Assembly: GCA_021775095.1 (NCBI GenBank)
Contig: JAJFII010000057.1
Coordinates: forward strand, 62,001-126,000
DNA: 64,000 bases
DNA from: Rhodospirillales bacterium
GTDB taxonomy: Bacteria > Pseudomonadota > Alphaproteobacteria > Rhodospirillales > Casp-alpha2
Reading direction: 5' to 3'
Below are positions 9,061 through 17,058 of the stretch, in pieces. A program made the position numbers and the translations under genes. Every line of letters starts with the position of its first letter. Positions within the stretch are counted from its first letter, which is position 1. Below the pieces are notes generated by a model, which was not told the DNA's origin, did no database searches, and worked only from the letters and a program-made list of their open reading frames with translations.

Positions 9061-9419
9061 GTTCCATCGTCGTCCCCCTGCATGCCATTGCCCATGGTCG
9101 GGCCGGCGACAAGGGCAATCGTTCGAATATTAGTGTCATTGTTTATGATGAAGCGCTTTATGGGCTGGTATGTGAGCAGGTTACCGAGGAACGGGTTTTG
9201 AAAATCTTCAGTCATCGCGGTGCCAGTCAGGTCCGGCGTTATGAATTGCCAAATCTGTTGGCCCTGAACTTTGTCATCGACGATGCTCTGGAGGGCGGCG
9301 TGAACGCCAGCCTGAACATTGACGGCCACGGCAAAACCCTGTCGTTTTTACTGCTGGGTGAGTTGACGGTTAAGCTCAGCCGCAGCCAATTGCCCGACGG
9401 TTCGCCTTATGTATCCTGA
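9057..9419 (+). CDS. AtuA C-terminal domain protein (small partner subunit)
   Basis: A 120-residue protein matching the C-terminal region found fused in longer AtuA-like proteins. It starts MSSIVVPLHAIAHGRAGDKG and has the family signature HxRxGDKGNxxNI. The start overlaps the atuA stop by four bases, so the two are translationally coupled and probably form one complex. It has no signal peptide or membrane segment. A GDKGN loop of this kind is characteristic, but no catalytic role is known to me. Confidence 0.82.
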   Translation: MSSIVVPLHAIAHGRAGDKGNRSNISVIVYDEALYGLVCEQVTEERVLKIFSHRGASQVRRYELPNLLALNFVIDDALEGGVNASLNIDGHGKTLSFLLLGELTVKLSRSQLPDGSPYVS

Positions 9420-9490
9420 ACGTTTCTCCGGTGGGAGATCGGTTCCGGATCTGACCGGGCGGTGGTTTTAAGCCAACGCATTTCGGTGTG

Positions 9491-10234
9491 TCAGGTCGTC
9501 AGAAATTGCTGCGACGTGCCTTCCAGAACCAAACACGTCAATTTGCCGGAAACCACGGCACCGGTATCAATACCAATACGATTGGCCCGAACCACCGGCT
9601 TGTCAGTGATCGTGTGGCCATGAACAACGACTTTGCCAAAATCCTCGTCAGAACTGAGAAACGGATCCCTAATCCACACCATGTCAGCTTCCGTTTGACG
9701 CTCAAACGGCACGCCGGGTCGCACGCCCGCATGGACGAAAAAATAGTCGCCAGCCACGTAGGAGATCGGCAAATTTTGCAGAAATTCTTCATGCGGGCCT
9801 CTTAAGGCGGCGCGAAACACATCGCGTGCTTTGGTCTGCATAGGGGCATCCGGCGGGTCGTCAATCGCCACCCCATAACTCCGAAAGGTTGACATTGCGC
9901 CAGCTCGAAACCACGACGGGCGCGCCGCTTCGCCAGCGCAGAAACTCATAAGATGATCCTCATGGTTTCCCTTGAGCCATATTTTGTGAAGCCAGGGCTG
10001 CGGATTTGACAACAAAAAGTCGATGACGCCCCGGGAATCTGGACCCCGATCGATATAATCTCCGAGATGCACAATGGTTGCCTCGGCGGGCGCTTTGCAA
10101 CGATTATCTTCGGCTATTTTCCCATAAATCTCGGTCAACAGGTCGGTGCAGCCGTGAATATCACCGATCGCATAGATGCGGTGGTTATTCGGCACTGCAG
10201 CCACAGAGCTGCCGGGTCCCCTGGACGTGTTCAT
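9491..10234 (-). CDS. PPP-family Ser/Thr protein phosphatase / metallophosphoesterase
   Basis: A 247-residue calcineurin-like phosphoesterase of the bacterial PrpA/ApaH-like type, which uses two metal ions to hydrolyse phosphate esters. The metal-binding motifs are GDIHG (24-28), GDYIDRG (58-64) and GNHE (89-92), followed by FVHAG and VVHGHT near the C-terminus. These complete the PPP set. ApaH-type Ap4A hydrolases share the set, but the size and spacing favour the protein phosphatase or general serine/threonine type. It is convergent with the AtuA pair and upstream-adjacent to the degenerate EAL genes, which run the other way. No kinase gene adjoins it. Confidence 0.9.
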   Translation of the reverse strand: MNTSRGPGSSVAAVPNNHRIYAIGDIHGCTDLLTEIYGKIAEDNRCKAPAEATIVHLGDYIDRGPDSRGVIDFLLSNPQPWLHKIWLKGNHEDHLMSFCAGEAARPSWFRAGAMSTFRSYGVAIDDPPDAPMQTKARDVFRAALRGPHEEFLQNLPISYVAGDYFFVHAGVRPGVPFERQTEADMVWIRDPFLSSDEDFGKVVVHGHTITDKPVVRANRIGIDTGAVVSGKLTCLVLEGTSQQFLTT

Positions 10235-10400
10235 TATGCGTTGCCCACCATGTCGTGTTACGACCCTATAGATGATCGCTGGTAATTTGATATTAATCGT
10301 TCAAGATTAATAACTAAAGGCGGATCCGGTTAGCGGTTAACAAAATTGGTTTTTGTTGCTCCAGGTGAAGACCGCCAAGGGTGGAGGCCCAAGCATTAAA

Positions 10401-11651
10401 ATGGCTGAGTGGGGTACAGCGTCGACGGGGATGATGTCTGCTGCGTCGAGCAGCGAAAATCAGCTCATTGGCAGGTTGAAGCGCATTGAGAACAATGCAA
10501 GCGGTTATTTTGCCATCCAGGTTCATCTGTCGCAGTTACGCAAGGCCCATCGCCAACCCCACTTTATTCAAGTCGCCACCCGGACCTTTGATAACATGAT
10601 TGAAGGCCATGATGCGACCCTTTTTGCCATGGCCAATCTGGATCTGGTCCTGGTCTGTCACAATATAGATGTCGATGATGTGGACCGGGTCATCGACAAG
10701 GTTCGTGGATTATTTAACGAGGACCCGCTCACAGAAATTGACGAATCCGGGTTTGAAGACAATTTTGCAACCTGGTATGACCTGTCCAATTCCGAAGACT
10801 TTGCCTCTTTTTTCTCGGTCATTGCGGATCTGTCGTTGGAGGCGGAACGCCTTCTCGCCGAACTGCAAAACCAAAAGGATATCGATAAGGCGGCGGGAGA
10901 GCCCCTGGAATCTGCCAATTTGTCAGAAATCAATCGAAAATTGATGCGCAGCCGGATTGCCGACCTGCTGCAGCATCAAACTTGTTTGCTGGTCCGCGCG
11001 GGTGGTGCCGGCGAAGTTGTTTTTCGTGAACATTTTGTCTCCATGGGCCAGGTCCGCGAACGGGTTGCACCGGACAAAAATCTGTTTGCCAGCCCCTGGT
11101 TATTTCAATATCTGACCGAAACCCTGGACCGGCGAATTCTTTCGGTTCTCAGCGAATGGGATTTCGCGGACGTTGATGAGCCGATCAGCATTAATATGAA
11201 TGTCAGTACGGTTTTGTCGCGGGATTTTCAGGCCTTTCACAAAGCGGTTGGCAAACACACGGATAAGGTGGTCATCGAAATGCACATTATCGACGTGTTC
11301 GCCGATACTAAAAATTTTGGATATGCCCGGGATTCCCTGCAGGAGCGCGGATATCGGGTTCTGGTGGATGGCCTGGATCCCATGTCCCTGCAGTTTTTTG
11401 AGGTGGCAAAATTTGCCGCCGACTTTATCAAAATTGGCTGGAATCAAAGTCTACAGGAGGAGGACGGGAAAAATCACCTGGAGGAAATGAAAGAAATTAT
11501 TCTGGCCGCGGGCCGCGAATCTGTGATTTTAGGGCGCGTCGATACGGAAAAGGCTGTGAAATGGGGTTTGGGGATTGGTGTGAGTCGTTTCCAGGGGTTT
11601 TTTATTGACCGCCTTGCCGAAGTTGCCGGCAGTGGCAAAAAAGTCCTTTAG
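10401..11651 (+). CDS. degenerate GGDEF-EAL-like protein, copy A
   Basis: A protein of about 416 residues, homologous along its length to the next gene. The C-terminal half follows the EAL fold: VVIEMHIIDVF at the position of the EITE strand, YRVLVDGLDPMSLQFFEVAKFAADFIKIGW at the DDFG...K segment, and SVILGRVDTEKAVKWGLGIGVSRFQGFFI at the AEGVET...GQG segment. The catalytic EAL glutamate, the DDFG aspartate pair and the later Glu are not conserved, so c-di-GMP hydrolysis is unlikely. The N-terminal part (HDATLFAMANLDLVLVCHN) recalls a decayed GGDEF domain without the GGDEF loop. The ATG at 10401 has GGAGG 13 nt upstream; a TTG lies 48 bp earlier. It is probably a regulatory or scaffold protein; function unknown. 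Confidence 0.72.
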   Translation: MAEWGTASTGMMSAASSSENQLIGRLKRIENNASGYFAIQVHLSQLRKAHRQPHFIQVATRTFDNMIEGHDATLFAMANLDLVLVCHNIDVDDVDRVIDKVRGLFNEDPLTEIDESGFEDNFATWYDLSNSEDFASFFSVIADLSLEAERLLAELQNQKDIDKAAGEPLESANLSEINRKLMRSRIADLLQHQTCLLVRAGGAGEVVFREHFVSMGQVRERVAPDKNLFASPWLFQYLTETLDRRILSVLSEWDFADVDEPISINMNVSTVLSRDFQAFHKAVGKHTDKVVIEMHIIDVFADTKNFGYARDSLQERGYRVLVDGLDPMSLQFFEVAKFAADFIKIGWNQSLQEEDGKNHLEEMKEIILAAGRESVILGRVDTEKAVKWGLGIGVSRFQGFFIDRLAEVAGSGKKVL

Positions 11652-11661
11652 GGTCGGGTAA

Positions 11662-12936
11662 ATGGCAGAATCAAACGGCAATAACCGAAATCTACCGAGC
11701 CAGGAAAACCTGCTGCTGGACTATATCCATCGTCTGGAAAGTCATAAGGACGGGCGCCGGGTGGCGCATATTCACCTGTCGGGTTTGCGCCCTTTTAACC
11801 GACGCGATCAGCACATTCGAATGGCGGCCAATCACTTTGATGGGCTGATATCCGACCTCAACGGCCAACTGTTCACGATGAAAAACTCAGATATCTTTTT
11901 CATCTTCAAACAAACCGTGCTGGCGGAAGTCGAGACCATTGTGCAAAAAGTCAAATTTTTATTTGATGATGATCCGCTTATCGCCGATGCGGACAAACAC
12001 GATTTGCCCTTTGTCACCTGGTATGACGCGAGCGATGATTTTGAAACCGTCCTGAATTTAGTACAAAGCATCGCCCAGGCGGAAAAAAAGCGCCAGTCGG
12101 TGGTCCGGGCACGCATGGATGCCCGCGCTGCCCTGAAAGCCAAGCAGCAGCAGGGCGAACCGATGACCCCGGACGTTCTGTCCCGGCTGGAAACCGCCTT
12201 GTCGCGCGCCGATCTTTCCAACCTGGTGCGTCGACAGTTCGTCTGTAGTGTGGATTCCAAAATGGTTCCCGAACAACTGTTCAGTGAACTGTTCATCTCG
12301 ATCAAGGATTTACGGGAAACCATGTTGCCCGGTGTCAACGTCACGGCAAACCGGTGGTTATTTCAGCATCTGACGGAAACACTTGATAAACGAATGCTTT
12401 CCATGCTGACTAAAAACGACGGAGTCTCCATTTCCGGTGACATCAGTTTTAATGTCAATATCGCCACTCTCCTGTCGCAGGAGTTTCAGATTTATGATGG
12501 TAACGTCGCCGCGTCGCGCCGGGGTACGATGATTATTGAGTTGCAAAAAGAGGATATATTCTCAAATTTGCCATCCTATCTGTTTGCCCGAGAAATGGTT
12601 CAGGACAAAGGCTACCGGGTTTGTCTCGATGGCATGACCCTGGATACTCTGGCGATGATCAATTTCCCGCGCCTTGGTGCCGATCTTTGCAAACTGATCT
12701 GGCATCCGGAGCTGGTGGATGGCGGCGAACTGGTTCACCAAACCCTGCGCAGCGTCATTGAAAAAATTACCGCTGAAAAATTAATATTATGTCGCTGTGA
12801 TAATCGTGAAGCGGTTGATTTTGGGCGCTCCATCGGTATCAACCTGTTCCAGGGCCGTTATGTGGAAAGCCTGATCGCGGAAGATGGCCGGCGGCGGGAG
12901 TTGTTGCGCCTAAAACGACGCATTGAGCGCAACTGA
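11662..12936 (+). CDS. degenerate GGDEF-EAL-like protein, copy B
   Basis: A 424-residue paralogue of the preceding gene, starting 10 bp after its stop with a GGTCGGG ribosome site. Parallel landmarks are HIHLSGLRPFNRRDQHIRMAA (A copy: HLSQLR), QLFTMKNSDIFFIF, a mid-region TANRWLFQHLTETLDKRMLSML (A copy: ASPWLFQYLTETLDRRILSVL), and C-terminal MIIELQKEDIF, YRVCLDGMTLDTLAMINFPRLGADLCKLIW and GRSIGINLFQGRYVESL. As in copy A, the EAL-domain metal and base residues are missing. The pair looks like an old tandem duplication kept under selection, plausibly forming a heterodimer. No membrane segment is visible. Confidence 0.72.
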   Translation: MAESNGNNRNLPSQENLLLDYIHRLESHKDGRRVAHIHLSGLRPFNRRDQHIRMAANHFDGLISDLNGQLFTMKNSDIFFIFKQTVLAEVETIVQKVKFLFDDDPLIADADKHDLPFVTWYDASDDFETVLNLVQSIAQAEKKRQSVVRARMDARAALKAKQQQGEPMTPDVLSRLETALSRADLSNLVRRQFVCSVDSKMVPEQLFSELFISIKDLRETMLPGVNVTANRWLFQHLTETLDKRMLSMLTKNDGVSISGDISFNVNIATLLSQEFQIYDGNVAASRRGTMIIELQKEDIFSNLPSYLFAREMVQDKGYRVCLDGMTLDTLAMINFPRLGADLCKLIWHPELVDGGELVHQTLRSVIEKITAEKLILCRCDNREAVDFGRSIGINLFQGRYVESLIAEDGRRRELLRLKRRIERN

Positions 12937-12955
12937 TCCGGCGGCCAATTGCGCG

Positions 12956-12976
12956 AAATAAATGGGCCCTGACTCT
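12956..12976 (+). repeat. solo copy of the MITE terminal repeat
   Basis: This 21-bp stretch matches the right terminal repeat of the 6963-7228 element at 18 of 21 positions (core AATGGG-CCTGAC). It sits between the convergent copy-B gene and cobT, and its last two bases fall inside the cobT stop codon. No partner inverted repeat is seen nearby, so it is a remnant or a solo end. Confidence 0.6.
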
Positions 12977-13991
12977 AATTTTCCTTGTCGCTCACCCCGG
13001 CTTCGGCAAACGTCGCCATGCCGTTGTGGCAATTGATCGCGGCTTTTACAATGGCCGTTGCCAAAGCCGCACCTGAGGCTTCGCCGAGCCGCATGTTAAG
13101 GTCGAGCAGGGGTTGTTTTTTTAAGGATTTTAACAGCAAGTTATGACCTTTTTCGGCCGATGCATGGGCGACCAAACAGTGGTCGAGGGCTCCCGCCCGG
13201 GTGGTTTCCAGGGCGGCGGCTGCGGCTGAGGAAATGAACCCATCGATCATCACAGGTACGCGGGATTGGCGGGCCTGCACAATGGCCCCGGTGATCGCCA
13301 CCAATTCCCGCCCGCCGAGTTTCTGCAGGGCATCAAGACCGTCGGATATGTTCGACCGGTGGCGGCTGACGCCGTCGGCAACGACCGAGACTTTCTTTGC
13401 TAAGGCGGCGCCGGCAACGCCGGTGCCAGCGCCGGTCCAGGCTGCCGCATCGCCACCATACAGGGCGAGGCACAGGGCCGCCGCCGATGTTGTATTGCCA
13501 ATCCCCATTTCACCGACACCAATCATATCCGCATCCCCGGGAACCGCAGCCGCGCCTCTGTTAAAGGCGTCAACAAAACCGGCCTCGTCGAGGGCAGATG
13601 TTTCCGTAAAGTCGCCAGTCGGTGTCGCCAGATCAAGGGCGATAACCTGTAAGGTAATACCAAAGGTTTGGCTCAACTGATTAACGGCGGCGCTTCCCGC
13701 CTCAAACCCATGGACCATTTGTTGCGTCACTTCTTGTGGATAGGCCGAAACGCCTTTTGCGACGATGCCATGGTTGCCGGCAAACACACAAATATGAGGG
13801 CTGTCCATTTGTGGCGGGTGTTGACCCTGCCAGGCCGAAACCCAGGCCGCCAGTTCCTCCAGCCGACCGAGTGACCCGGGCGGTTTGGTCAACTGGGGTT
13901 CGCGGGCTTCGGCCCGCTTGCGGGCGCTTTCGTCAGGCTCCCGCAGGGTGCCCAACTGGTTTCTCAGATCCTCTAACGACGTTATCGACAT
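12975..13991 (-). CDS. cobT: nicotinate-nucleotide:dimethylbenzimidazole phosphoribosyltransferase
   Basis: Makes alpha-ribazole 5'-phosphate from nicotinate mononucleotide and a lower-ligand base, for the cobalamin nucleotide loop. The 338 residues match the family length. Recognisable segments are LTKPPGSLGRLEELA near the N-terminus, FAGNHGIVAKGVSAYPQEVTQQMV, IGVGEMGIGNTTSAAALC, and LNMRLGEASGAALA followed by TFAEAGVS at the C-terminus, which includes the catalytic-Glu region. The gene is divergent from cobS with about 93 bp between the starts, giving a shared promoter region for the two arms of nucleotide-loop assembly. Its stop codon overlaps the solo repeat at 12956-12976. This CobT must not be confused with the aerobic chelatase subunit of the same name. 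Confidence 0.95.
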   Translation of the reverse strand: MSITSLEDLRNQLGTLREPDESARKRAEAREPQLTKPPGSLGRLEELAAWVSAWQGQHPPQMDSPHICVFAGNHGIVAKGVSAYPQEVTQQMVHGFEAGSAAVNQLSQTFGITLQVIALDLATPTGDFTETSALDEAGFVDAFNRGAAAVPGDADMIGVGEMGIGNTTSAAALCLALYGGDAAAWTGAGTGVAGAALAKKVSVVADGVSRHRSNISDGLDALQKLGGRELVAITGAIVQARQSRVPVMIDGFISSAAAAALETTRAGALDHCLVAHASAEKGHNLLLKSLKKQPLLDLNMRLGEASGAALATAIVKAAINCHNGMATFAEAGVSDKEN

Positions 13992-14084
13992 GGAACGGCA
14001 ACGGCCTTGTTTTCTTTGCGGATAAGCTCACCTATAACCGAAATAGACGATCATGCACGCGCAATTATAAACCGAGGTCAGCGG

Positions 14085-14882
14085 ATGGAAGACCCATCAC
14101 AAGACAAATACAATCTCTCGACCGGTTACAGGTCCTGGCGTCATGACTTTACGGTTGCTGGCGTTTTTTTAACGCGCCTGCCGTTTCGGGTTACCGGTCA
14201 ACTGAAGACCAGTGATTTGGCGACGGCGGTTTGGTGCTTCCCCTTGATCGGCCTCGTCGTTGGTGCCACGTCTGGCGGCGCTCTGATGCTCTCGGCGGAA
14301 CTCAACTTACATCCCCTGGCCTGTGCATTGATTGCCCTGGCCGTCGCGGCGCTGGTCACGGGTGCTCTGCATGAAGACGGATTGGCCGACCTGGTGGACG
14401 GATTCGGTGGCGGCGATAACCGTGAAGCCAAACTGCGGATCATGCGTGACAGTCATATGGGCACCTATGGCGTCCTGGCGCTGGTCTTCAGCGTCGGCTT
14501 GCGGGCGGCAATTCTGGCCGGATTGATGGGGCCTGGGATCGCAGCGGCAACCCTGCTGGCAGCCGCTGTCCTGTCGCGAAGTTTTTTGCCGGGCATCATG
14601 TGTTTACTGCAGCGCGCCCGAGGCGACGGCCTGGCCGCCGATGCCGGTCGTCCGTCATCGATCCGAGCGGCCACGGCGCTGGTGATCGGGGTTTTGATCG
14701 CCTGGCCGTTCCTCGGTCTCGGGGTCGGATTTGTCTGCCTGATAACCGGCTTGCTTTCAACTCTGGTTGTGGCTTTCATCGCCCATCGTCAGATTTCCGG
14801 TTATACGGGTGACGTTCTCGGCGCGGCACAACAAATCGTCGAGATCACCGTCTTAGTGACTGCAGGGGCTTACGCAATATGA
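14085..14882 (+). CDS. cobS: adenosylcobinamide-GDP ribazoletransferase (cobalamin synthase)
   Basis: Joins adenosylcobinamide-GDP to alpha-ribazole (phosphate), the last assembly step of the nucleotide loop, at the cytoplasmic membrane. The 265-residue protein is highly hydrophobic with several membrane helices. It shows the family-typical FLTRLPF near the N-terminus and the polar loop GALHEDGLADLVDGFGGG...KLRIMRDSHMGTYG. The ATG at 14085 is preceded by GAGG at 8 nt and is preferred over an upstream start that would add 26 residues. It heads a tight rightward operon; the next gene overlaps its stop by four bases. Confidence 0.94.
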   Translation: MEDPSQDKYNLSTGYRSWRHDFTVAGVFLTRLPFRVTGQLKTSDLATAVWCFPLIGLVVGATSGGALMLSAELNLHPLACALIALAVAALVTGALHEDGLADLVDGFGGGDNREAKLRIMRDSHMGTYGVLALVFSVGLRAAILAGLMGPGIAAATLLAAAVLSRSFLPGIMCLLQRARGDGLAADAGRPSSIRAATALVIGVLIAWPFLGLGVGFVCLITGLLSTLVVAFIAHRQISGYTGDVLGAAQQIVEITVLVTAGAYAI

Positions 14883-15508
14883 GTACTGTTACAAGATGGT
14901 GGTGGGTGCGGCATGCGCCGGTTGTCGGTGTTGAAGGCCGGATTTATGGATCCAATGACGTCGAATGCGACACCACAGACCGCCAGTCGTTCGAAAACCT
15001 TGCTGACCGATTGCCCGGCGACGCAATTTGGTTGACCAGCCACCTGAGCCGGACCCATCGGACGGCAAATGCCATTGGTGATGCCGGCCTGGAATTCCCC
15101 AAGCCAATCCGCGAAGCCCAACTGGGTGAGCAGGACTTTGGCCATTGGCAGGGCGAGACCTGGGATGAAATGCGATCCAGAGACGAAGCCGTATATGACC
15201 GGTTTTGGCAAATGCCGGCTCGAAACCGACCGCCGGGGGGGGAAAGTTTTGCCGATCAGATCGATCGGGTTGGCACCATCATCGACCAATATACGACGGA
15301 TCATCCGGGCCAGGATATCGTCGCAGTAACCCACGGCGGAACCATCCGCGCGGCGATTTCCCACGCCTTGGAATTACCGCCCGAAACCGGTATGTCCTTT
15401 ACCATTGGGACCCTGTCGCTGACACGGCTTGAGCATATCGAGGGCGGTCTGTTAAAGGGCAAGGGTCGATCCTGGCGCGCTGTTACCATTAATCAGCCAG
15501 CTAAATAG
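14879..15508 (+). CDS. histidine phosphatase, CobC-like alpha-ribazole phosphatase
   Basis: A 209-residue phosphoglycerate-mutase-superfamily phosphatase. The phosphohistidine motif RHAP is at residues 11-14, and the second histidine is in VAVTHGGTIRAA. ATG overlaps the cobS stop (ATGA). Its place between cobS and cobU fits alpha-ribazole-5'-phosphate phosphatase, which removes the phosphate before or after loop joining. The family also includes generic small-molecule phosphatases, so the role is inferred from context. LGEQDFGHWQGETWDEM is the usual second conserved block of this CobC-like group. Confidence 0.85.
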   Translation: MSTVTRWWWVRHAPVVGVEGRIYGSNDVECDTTDRQSFENLADRLPGDAIWLTSHLSRTHRTANAIGDAGLEFPKPIREAQLGEQDFGHWQGETWDEMRSRDEAVYDRFWQMPARNRPPGGESFADQIDRVGTIIDQYTTDHPGQDIVAVTHGGTIRAAISHALELPPETGMSFTIGTLSLTRLEHIEGGLLKGKGRSWRAVTINQPAK

Positions 15509-15512
15509 ACCC

Positions 15513-16031
15513 ATGGATTTGGCAAAAATCACCTTGGTAATGGGCGGCCAGAGGTCGGGCAAAAGCCGATATGCGGAACAGCTAATCGAGAACGCCGGTG
15601 GTGGCATCTATCTGGCAACGGCGCAGGCGTTTGACGCTGAAATGGCGGTTCGAATAGAAACCCATCAAAACCGTCGCGGCGGGCTTTGGCAAACCTCTGA
15701 AGAACCCCTGGAAATCGCCTCCAGATTGCGCCAGTTTTCAACCAACCAGACCCCCGTTTTGGTTGATTGCCTGACGCTGTGGTTATCCAATCTGCTGCTC
15801 GCCGACCGCAATATTGAAACCAGCCTGGCGCAGTTAGACGCGGCTCTGCAGGCCTGCGAAGGTCCGGTCGTTCTGGTTTCCAATGAAGTCGGGCAGGGTA
15901 TAATACCCGATAATGCCCTGGCCCGACAATTCGTGGATTGCGCCGGGCGTATGAATCAGGTAGTTGCAGAGGCCGCTGACCGTGTTGTGTGGTTGACGGC
16001 GGGCATTCCGCAAATTTTAAAGGGCGATTAA
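15513..16031 (+). CDS. cobU: adenosylcobinamide kinase / adenosylcobinamide-phosphate guanylyltransferase
   Basis: Bifunctional enzyme that phosphorylates adenosylcobinamide and then transfers GMP to give adenosylcobinamide-GDP, the CobS substrate. The 172 residues match the CobU/CobP size. The P-loop GGQRSGKS is at residues 11-18. Other family blocks are LVDCLTLWLSNLL, VVLVSNEVGQGIIPDN and FVDCAGRMNQVVAEAADRVVWLTAGIP. The His region that takes the guanylyl group is the ETHQNRR segment. It starts four bases after the CobC-like phosphatase, so it is co-transcribed. Confidence 0.95.
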   Translation: MDLAKITLVMGGQRSGKSRYAEQLIENAGGGIYLATAQAFDAEMAVRIETHQNRRGGLWQTSEEPLEIASRLRQFSTNQTPVLVDCLTLWLSNLLLADRNIETSLAQLDAALQACEGPVVLVSNEVGQGIIPDNALARQFVDCAGRMNQVVAEAADRVVWLTAGIPQILKGD

Positions 16032-16034
16032 CCG

Positions 16035-17057
16035 ATGAAAATTCCCGCAACTGTCATCACCGGGTTTTTAGGTGCCGGCAAAACCACACTGATACGCCAC
16101 ATGCTCGAAAATGCCGGCGGCAAACGGATAGCCCTGGTGATCAACGAATTTGGTGACTTGGGAATTGACCGCGCGCTGTTGGCCGGATGCGGCATTGCAG
16201 GCTGTGACGACGACAGTATCATTGAATTGGCAAATGGTTGTATTTGTTGCACCGTCGCCGATGATTTTGTGCCGACCATGGAGGCCCTGCTGGATCGGCC
16301 CGAACCGCCAGAGCATATTGTCATTGAAACCTCAGGTTTGGCCCTGCCAAAACCCCTGGTTCAGGCTTTCAACTGGCCGGAAATCAAGTCGCGAGTAACC
16401 GTTGACGGGGTGGTTACCGTAGTTGATGCGCCAGCTGTCAGTGCGGGCCGTTTTGCCGACGATCCAGATGCCGTTCAGGCATCGCGCCAGGCCGATGAAA
16501 TGCTGGACCACGAATCGCCTTTGGAAGAAGTTTTTGAAGATCAATTGCTGTCTGCGGATCTGGTCGTGTTAAATAAAAGTGATCTGCTCGATGCAGCCGC
16601 CCTGGCCGGTGTCCGTGAACGGGTTGCCGAAGATACGGATCCGGCGGCAAAGATTGTCGCCGTGCAGCAGGGTCAAATCGATATCCAGGTACTTTTGGGC
16701 ATCGACGCTGCCGTCGAGGATGTGATCGAAACCCGAAAATCCCATCACGACGGCGAAGACCAGCACGATCACGACGATTTTGACAGTTTTGTCGTATCGC
16801 TTGGCGACATTGCCGACCCGGCGACCCTGGAAATCCTCCTGAAAGAGTTGACGGCGGCGCACGATATTCTGCGAATCAAAGGGTTTTTGCATGTACCGGG
16901 CAAGCAGATGCGGCATGTTGTTCAGGCGGTTGGACCGCGCCTGCAGCGGTATTTTGACCGACCCTGGCAGACCGGTGAAGCTCGCCGGTCCGAGTTGGTT
17001 TTTATCGGTCAAACGGGCATGGATGAAAAAGCCATCCGCCTGGCACTCGCCGGCTGA
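16035..17057 (+). CDS. cobW: CobW, COG0523 GTPase for cobalt supply
   Basis: A G3E-family metallochaperone GTPase thought to deliver cobalt to the chelatase. The Walker A motif TGFLGAGKT spans residues 9-17, the metal-binding GCICC is at 68-72, and the NKSD guanine-specificity motif follows in LVVLNKSD. A His/Asp-rich stretch (about residues 237-248, HHDGEDQHDHDD) adds metal ligands, and the C-terminal CobW_C domain ends the 340 residues. It starts three bases after cobU, and cobN starts one base after its stop. This adjacency to cobN identifies it as true CobW rather than a zinc-linked COG0523 paralogue. Confidence 0.94.
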   Translation: MKIPATVITGFLGAGKTTLIRHMLENAGGKRIALVINEFGDLGIDRALLAGCGIAGCDDDSIIELANGCICCTVADDFVPTMEALLDRPEPPEHIVIETSGLALPKPLVQAFNWPEIKSRVTVDGVVTVVDAPAVSAGRFADDPDAVQASRQADEMLDHESPLEEVFEDQLLSADLVVLNKSDLLDAAALAGVRERVAEDTDPAAKIVAVQQGQIDIQVLLGIDAAVEDVIETRKSHHDGEDQHDHDDFDSFVVSLGDIADPATLEILLKELTAAHDILRIKGFLHVPGKQMRHVVQAVGPRLQRYFDRPWQTGEARRSELVFIGQTGMDEKAIRLALAG

Positions 17058-17058
17058 T

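Noticed and set aside
13992-14084. Cobalamin riboswitch before cobT/cobS
   Set aside because: The divergent gap is about 93 bp, too short for the conserved structure, and no B12-box-like sequence was recognised.
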